A stretch of 64,000 nucleotides of DNA from Hirschia sp964342355 (GTDB lineage Bacteria > Pseudomonadota > Alphaproteobacteria > Caulobacterales > Hyphomonadaceae). Location of the stretch: NCBI GenBank assembly GCA_964342355.1, contig CAYFFG010000001.1:124001-188000 (forward strand), read 5' to 3'. Position numbers and translations under genes: made by a program. The notes below the pieces were generated by a model, which was not told where the DNA came from, did not search any database, and saw only the letters and a program-made list of their open reading frames with translations. Below, piece by piece: positions 59,937 through 64,000 of the stretch; within the stretch, counting starts at the first letter, position 1, and every line of letters begins with the position of its first letter.

Positions 59937-60371
59937 ATGACACGCATGGCCAAATTAAGTGGGTTTCGCAGATGGCGGCAAACGATGGCGCGGCTGGTTA
60001 TCTGTGTCACATTCTCTTTCATTGTCGGCGCATGCGAGCCTGCTAAAACTGACAATGACCGCGTATATCATGGTGTGATGGAGACTGGATTTGAACTCTC
60101 TGTCTTTCATCCGGACACCGGCGAGGGGCCATGGTGGTTTTCAGCAGAAGACGCGATCTGGGACACGCTTCAACAGCGCCAGTCAAACGGAATGGTGGAA
60201 AAAAACTTTTTCATCGCTGAGGTGACGTTTGAGGGCAGGGTTAATGATGATGGGCCGTTTGGCGTCTATGACGATTATGACCGACAAGTCCACGCCACAT
60301 CACTCATCTCGCATAGCTATCTGGAAAGCGATGTCGTCGAAGCGGTGCTGGAAAGCTATCAACGCGATTAG
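59937..60371 (+). CDS. small hypothetical lipoprotein
   Basis: A 144-residue protein from the ATG at 59937; starts at 59946 or 59985 are also possible. A hydrophobic segment ends in the lipobox FIVGAC, so it is likely a lipoprotein. The mature region of about 110 residues is rich in Trp, Asp and Glu (GEGPWWFSAEDAIWDTL, FIAEVTFEGRVNDDGPFG). I do not recognise the family. It overlaps the convergent ybaN gene by 4 nt and is divergent from the large kinase, with about 190 nt between the starts. Confidence 0.62.
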   Translation: MTRMAKLSGFRRWRQTMARLVICVTFSFIVGACEPAKTDNDRVYHGVMETGFELSVFHPDTGEGPWWFSAEDAIWDTLQQRQSNGMVEKNFFIAEVTFEGRVNDDGPFGVYDDYDRQVHATSLISHSYLESDVVEAVLESYQRD

Positions 60372-60799
60372 TTTTTATGGGGACTGCCTGGACGTGACCA
60401 TATAAACAATCCGACCAGGGGCAGAATGGTCAATTGAGCGATCAACGCATGCGGTGGCGCGTGAAACGCCCAAGCCAAGAGAAACGCGCCGGCCATCATC
60501 ACGGTCGCCAGGATTTTTGCTTTTAACGGAATTGAACCGGTCTCATTCCAGTCGCGGATCGATGGCCCAAAAATTTTGTGATTAAGCAGCCAGTTGTGTA
60601 AGCGCTCGGAACTTTTGGAAAAGCAGAAGGCGGCCAGAATGACAAAAGGTGTCGTCGGCAATAGCGGCAGCGGCACGCCGATTAAAGCGAGCAGTAATGA
60701 CAGGCATCCCCCTGTCGCCCAGAGTAGTCGTTTTGCGCTGCGGGTCATTGCGCGCCTTTGTGCCGTTTGATCCAGATTAATATGGCGATAGCTCGCCAT
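60368..60799 (-). CDS. ybaN: YbaN family (DUF454) inner-membrane protein
   Basis: A 143-residue membrane protein with the family features: a Leu/Pro-rich first helix GCLSLLLALIGVPLPLLPTTPFVILAAFCFSKSS (the PLPLLPTTPF element is diagnostic), the motif RLHNWLLNHKIFGPSIRDW, and a second hydrophobic part (ILATVMMAGAFLLAWAF, AQLTILPLVGLFIWSRPG). The role of DUF454 proteins is unknown. It is a monocistronic gene that overlaps the small lipoprotein gene by 4 nt. Confidence 0.87.
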   Translation of the reverse strand: MASYRHINLDQTAQRRAMTRSAKRLLWATGGCLSLLLALIGVPLPLLPTTPFVILAAFCFSKSSERLHNWLLNHKIFGPSIRDWNETGSIPLKAKILATVMMAGAFLLAWAFHAPPHALIAQLTILPLVGLFIWSRPGSPHKN

Positions 60800-60861
60800 T
60801 TACCAATACTAGATGCAAATTATTCTCAATTCCTTATCAAAGTGCAACCCACGTTAATATT

Positions 60862-61716
60862 TTAGTCTTGTAACAGTTGGCCTTCGCCCTTGTCGCGATA
60901 CCATTTGGTGATCACGTACTTTTCTCCCGCGCGCACTTTCTGGCCATGGTGCAGAGTGAAAGGGTTGGGGTCACCTTCGGGCGTGAGGGAATTCCAGATG
61001 ACAGCGCAGCCTCTTTGCGGCGAGAAATTCTTTTCCAGCTTGCGAAACCGTGTGCCGCCGCCTTCGCATCCCTCATTGAGATAGATCATAAAGGTCCAGG
61101 TGCGTTGGCCGATCTCAGCGCAAAAGCGCTTGTACTCATCTGTGCCAGGTTCGAAATAATCAGTATGCGCCTTAAACTCCTGACCAATGGCGTATTTCTG
61201 GCCCTGATTAGGTTCAGACCAGCTGTCTGAAACGCCCAGCGCTTTTGACAGTTTGGCGTCTAATTCGGCAACCGCCGGATCATCCACATCTTTAAACGGG
61301 CAGGTTTTCGATGTGCGAAACCCATCATAGCCGTCTTCTGCGCTGATGGTGGAGTCGACCAGGCGCGTATTGATGAGGCTGATCAGCTTGTCGCATTCAG
61401 AAGGAGACAGAAAATCCTGCCAGAAATATATCTGCGCTTTGTTCGTCAGGACGCGGCGCAGTCCCGGCATTTTGTCTTTAGTCAGGCGACAATTGGCGAT
61501 GTCTTCATAGCGCACTGTGCGACCTGTCACGTCTCGGCCTTCAGGGTCAATCACTGGCGCTTCGGGAAAATTATTGCCTAAGCCATCCTTGATAACGCCC
61601 AACCCGAAACCGTTCTTGCGCATGGTTTCATAAATCATCAGGCGCGGGACATTGCGCTGTAGGTTCTCATTGACCCACTTTTTCCATTCTGGGCTGATTT
61701 TCGCAGAATATGCCAT
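60862..61716 (-). CDS. prolyl 4-hydroxylase-like 2-oxoglutarate/Fe(II) oxygenase
   Basis: A 284-residue enzyme. After an N-terminal helical region of about 95 residues (MAYSAKISPEWKKWVNENLQ) comes the double-stranded beta-helix (about 105-280). The Fe(II) site is visible: His and Asp in FKAHTDYFEPG, the distal His in FTLHHGQKV, and the 2-oxoglutarate-binding Lys in KYVITKWYRD. GGGTRFRKLEKNF and RTWTFMIYLNEG also fit P4H-type enzymes. Substrate unknown; bacterial relatives modify proline in proteins or peptides. The ATG at 61716 follows GGAGGC at good spacing. It is divergent from leuC. Confidence 0.85.
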   Translation of the reverse strand: MAYSAKISPEWKKWVNENLQRNVPRLMIYETMRKNGFGLGVIKDGLGNNFPEAPVIDPEGRDVTGRTVRYEDIANCRLTKDKMPGLRRVLTNKAQIYFWQDFLSPSECDKLISLINTRLVDSTISAEDGYDGFRTSKTCPFKDVDDPAVAELDAKLSKALGVSDSWSEPNQGQKYAIGQEFKAHTDYFEPGTDEYKRFCAEIGQRTWTFMIYLNEGCEGGGTRFRKLEKNFSPQRGCAVIWNSLTPEGDPNPFTLHHGQKVRAGEKYVITKWYRDKGEGQLLQD

Positions 61717-61859
61717 CTTACAAACGCCTCCCTCCAAGCGTCGTCGCGGTTTAGCTGAAGAGATACGAAGGACGCAAGAACAGGACGCGAATATCGTTTT
61801 CCCGTGACGTAACCTGACTGCGACTTGCGCAGTTGAAATGAAGAGGTCATATAGCCTGC

Positions 61860-63260
61860 ATGACTGGAAAAACGCTTTACGACAAAATCTGGGACGCTCA
61901 CGTTGCGCATGAAAATGCGCAGACTGGTGAGGCGTTATTGTTCATTGATCTGCACCTGATCCATGAGGTGACGACACCTCAGGCGTTTGCGGGTCTAAAA
62001 ACGGCTGGCCGCAAGGTGCGTCGTCCCGATCTGACACTTGCGACGGCTGATCACAATACGCCAACAGAGAATCAGTCAGCAGGCTTACCCGGCGTTCAGG
62101 ACCCTGAAGCGCGCACCCAGTTGGAAACGCTGAGCCGCAATGTGAAAGAGCACGGCATTGAGTTCTTTCCGATGGGCCACATCAATAACGGCATCGTGCA
62201 CGTGGTTGGTCCAGAGCAGGGCCGCACCCAGCCGGGCATGACGATCGTTTGCGGTGACAGTCACACTTCAACGCATGGTGCGTTTGGCGCGCTGGCGCAT
62301 GGTATCGGAACATCTGAAGTTGAGCATGTTCTTGCGACACAGACATTGCGTGCGCGCAAAATGAAGAACATGGCGATTAAGGTCAGTGGCCAGTTTGCGC
62401 CAGGCGTTGGGGCTAAAGATCTTGCGCTTCACCTAATTGCTGAGATCGGCACTGCGGGCGGCACAGGCTGTGTAATGGAATATATGGGCGAGGCGATTGA
62501 AAGCCTGTCCATGGAAGCGCGTATGACGCTGTGCAACCTTTCTATTGAAGGCGGCGCGCGCGCAGGTCTGGTCGCGCCGGATGAGAAAACATTTGACTAT
62601 CTACGCGGTCGCCCGGCGTCCCCTAAAGGCGGGCAATGGGAAGCTGCCGTCGCATACTGGAAAACACTGAAGTCGGATGCCGACGCTGTATGGGATAAAG
62701 TGATTGAAATCCGCGCTGAAGATGTTGAACCAACCGTGACTTGGGGCACATCTCCTGAGCAGGCGGCGCCGCTTTCCAAGAATGCGCCAGTGCCATCTGA
62801 GATCAAAGATCCTATCAAGCGGTCAGCTGCTGAGCGTGCGCTTGAATATATGGGATTACAACCTGGCCAGAAACTGGAAGGTCTGAAAGTCGATCGCGTG
62901 TTTATTGGTTCTTGCACCAACTCACGGATTGAAGACTTCCGCGCCGCCGCCGAAATCGTCAAAGGCCAGAAAGTCGCTGATAATGTGCGTGCGATGGCTG
63001 TGCCTGGATCAGGTCTTGTTCGCGCTCAGGCAGAAGAAGAGGGCCTGGACGAAATCTTTATCGATGCTGGTTTTGAGTGGCGTGAGCCGGGTTGTTCCAT
63101 GTGTCTGGGAATGAACCCTGATACGCTCGCGCCAGGTGAGCGGTGTGCGTCGACGTCTAACCGTAACTTTGAAGGCCGTCAGGGACGAGGCGGACGCACG
63201 CACCTTGTTAGCCCGGTTCTTGCGGCGAAAGCGGCTATAGCGGGTTGTCTTACAAGATGA
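61860..63260 (+). CDS. leuC: 3-isopropylmalate dehydratase large subunit
   Basis: A 466-residue aconitase-family protein that isomerises isopropylmalate in leucine synthesis together with LeuD. The [4Fe-4S] ligands are visible in FIGSCTNSRIEDF (about 344-356) and in GCSMCLGMNPD (two Cys, about 409-417). Substrate motifs GDSHTSTHGAFGALAHGIG, NRNFEGRQGRGGRTHL and ATADHNTPT are intact. The leuD partner is not directly downstream as is usual; a GFA-family gene overlaps its stop (ATGA), so leuD must lie elsewhere. Confidence 0.96.
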   Translation: MTGKTLYDKIWDAHVAHENAQTGEALLFIDLHLIHEVTTPQAFAGLKTAGRKVRRPDLTLATADHNTPTENQSAGLPGVQDPEARTQLETLSRNVKEHGIEFFPMGHINNGIVHVVGPEQGRTQPGMTIVCGDSHTSTHGAFGALAHGIGTSEVEHVLATQTLRARKMKNMAIKVSGQFAPGVGAKDLALHLIAEIGTAGGTGCVMEYMGEAIESLSMEARMTLCNLSIEGGARAGLVAPDEKTFDYLRGRPASPKGGQWEAAVAYWKTLKSDADAVWDKVIEIRAEDVEPTVTWGTSPEQAAPLSKNAPVPSEIKDPIKRSAAERALEYMGLQPGQKLEGLKVDRVFIGSCTNSRIEDFRAAAEIVKGQKVADNVRAMAVPGSGLVRAQAEEEGLDEIFIDAGFEWREPGCSMCLGMNPDTLAPGERCASTSNRNFEGRQGRGGRTHLVSPVLAAKAAIAGCLTR

Positions 63261-63697
63261 ACACGTCAGTTAGCGGAAAGTGTTTGTGTGGAGCGGTGAC
63301 GTTTAAAGCGACACGTCCGCCAAACTCTGTTCGCACTTGCTGGTGTCGGGACTGCCAGTACTGGGCGGCGGGATCGGCGACTGTGAATGCTGTTTTCGAT
63401 ATTGAGGCGATCTCCATTGACGGCGAGATGGCTTATCACGAAAGCCGGGCGGATTCAGGCAGCCACATGAAACGCGGGTTTTGCCCGAAGTGTGGCACGC
63501 CAATGACCAGCGGTGCTGATGAGCGTCCGCACCTGATGATTGTACGCCTTGGCGTATTGGACGAAGCTGAAAAATATGGTCCGCAAATGACCATCTGGAC
63601 GTCCAGCGCACCTAAGTGGGCGCAAATTGATCCTGATCTGCCTCAATATGAAAAAGGCATGCCGGCAGCGCCTGAAGCGGACACTGCCGACAAATAA
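63257..63697 (+). CDS. GFA-family (glutathione-dependent formaldehyde-activating-like) protein
   Basis: A 146-residue zinc-binding protein with the GFA pattern: KCLCGAVTF at the N-terminus, RTCWCRDCQYWAAG, and FCPKCGTPMTSG. The Cys sets bind one or two zinc ions. The family name comes from a glutathione-formaldehyde role that most members probably do not have. The ATG at 63257 overlaps the leuC stop (ATGA), so translation is coupled to leuC. An in-frame TTG at 63245 is less likely. Confidence 0.87.
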   Translation: MNTSVSGKCLCGAVTFKATRPPNSVRTCWCRDCQYWAAGSATVNAVFDIEAISIDGEMAYHESRADSGSHMKRGFCPKCGTPMTSGADERPHLMIVRLGVLDEAEKYGPQMTIWTSSAPKWAQIDPDLPQYEKGMPAAPEADTADK

Positions 63698-64000
63698 TCA
63701 GTTTGTTTGCATGGCTGAGAATTCGGCCATTTCCTCATCGAACGCACGCTTAAGACTGGGGTGTTCCAGGCAGGCTTTCATATATGAATTGATGAGCGGA
63801 TAGTCAGACAGGTCTATTTTGATGTTCTGCAAAATAGTGAGCGCCCACAGCATATAAAAGTCAGCGACTGTGATGGTGTCACCGATCAGATACTTTGAAT
63901 CTTTGAGCGATTTTTCGACGTATTTTAAACGGTAAGGCGCCATGACGCGCGCAAAATTCTGGGTTGGCTCCGGCGCGCCGCCAAAGATAAACCAGATAAC
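63698..64000 (-). CDS. glutathione S-transferase family protein (5' partial)
   Basis: The frame is open at the right edge, so only the last 100 residues or so are seen. They form the all-helical C-terminal GST domain: NFARVMAPYRLKYVEKSL, the N-capping motif KYLIGDTITVADFYMLWAL and the helix DYPLINSYMKACLEHPSL. The glutathione-binding N-terminal thioredoxin-like domain is beyond the window. The gene abuts the stop of the GFA gene; glutathione is a link between the two families but may be coincidental. Confidence 0.85.
   Translation of the reverse strand, partial: VIWFIFGGAPEPTQNFARVMAPYRLKYVEKSLKDSKYLIGDTITVADFYMLWALTILQNIKIDLSDYPLINSYMKACLEHPSLKRAFDEEMAEFSAMQTN

Noticed and set aside
1..64000. 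CRISPR arrays, insertion sequences, prophage genes or integrases
   Set aside because: I looked for direct repeats with spacers, transposase motifs, terminal inverted repeats and phage structural genes and saw none.

Overview
This 64 kb window looks like chromosomal DNA of an alphaproteobacterium, probably a marine, stalked or budding type related to Hyphomonadaceae/Caulobacterales. That placement is inferred from gene order (rpmH-rnpA-yidC-engB-argB; SRP RNA near dnaX-ybaB-recR; rmuC, def-fmt-truA, dapE), alphaproteobacterial-looking protein sequences and a moderate G+C content. No phage, insertion sequence, integrase or CRISPR array was seen. Most genes are densely packed housekeeping genes.

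Layout. 1-2604: end of a Tad (tight adherence) pilus locus (tadB partial, tadC, tadD). 2715-9226: an M17 aminopeptidase, a MarR-like regulator, an NlpC/P60 hydrolase, a membrane cytochrome c with a repeat-rich acidic tail, prephenate dehydratase, a YHS protein, NudC and the SRP RNA. 9243-11526: two tandem membrane-anchored TIR proteins lying between the SRP RNA and dnaX. 11695-21342: dnaX-ybaB-recR, a PQQ sugar dehydrogenase, rmuC, def-fmt-truA, a YpfJ-like protease and RluE. 21346-30750: dapE, a globin/chemoreceptor/CZB/PilZ protein, a transglutaminase, dapD, a nucleotidase, a DUF1036 protein, argB and a probable metal-related pair. 30844-33937: engB, yidC, rnpA and rpmH, the last with a GTG start. 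34099-35928: a stand-alone DUF262-DUF1524 (GmrSD-like) protein, a candidate defence nuclease. 36043-43704: an operon of DUF547, TVP38, a flavin disulfide reductase and a histidine kinase; then gamma-glutamyltransferase, a DmpA-type peptidase and tRNA-Arg(ACG).

The most unusual region is 44098-59743. A small archaic chaperone-usher (spore-coat-U type) pilus locus is flanked on both sides by paralogous phosphorelay modules. On the left, reading rightwards, are a multi-PAS kinase, a receiver, an HPt-receiver protein, a lone HPt protein and a second HPt-receiver protein. On the right, reading leftwards, are a larger multi-PAS kinase, a receiver and an HPt-receiver protein. Both kinase/receiver pairs overlap by exactly 16 nt. 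None of the proteins carries a recognisable DNA-binding or enzymatic output domain. My inference is that this is a duplicated multi-step phosphorelay that may control surface attachment through the pilus between its two halves.

59937-64000: a small lipoprotein, YbaN, a prolyl-4-hydroxylase-like oxygenase, leuC overlapping a GFA-family gene, and a partial glutathione S-transferase. Everything here rests on reading the sequence by eye; no database search was run.
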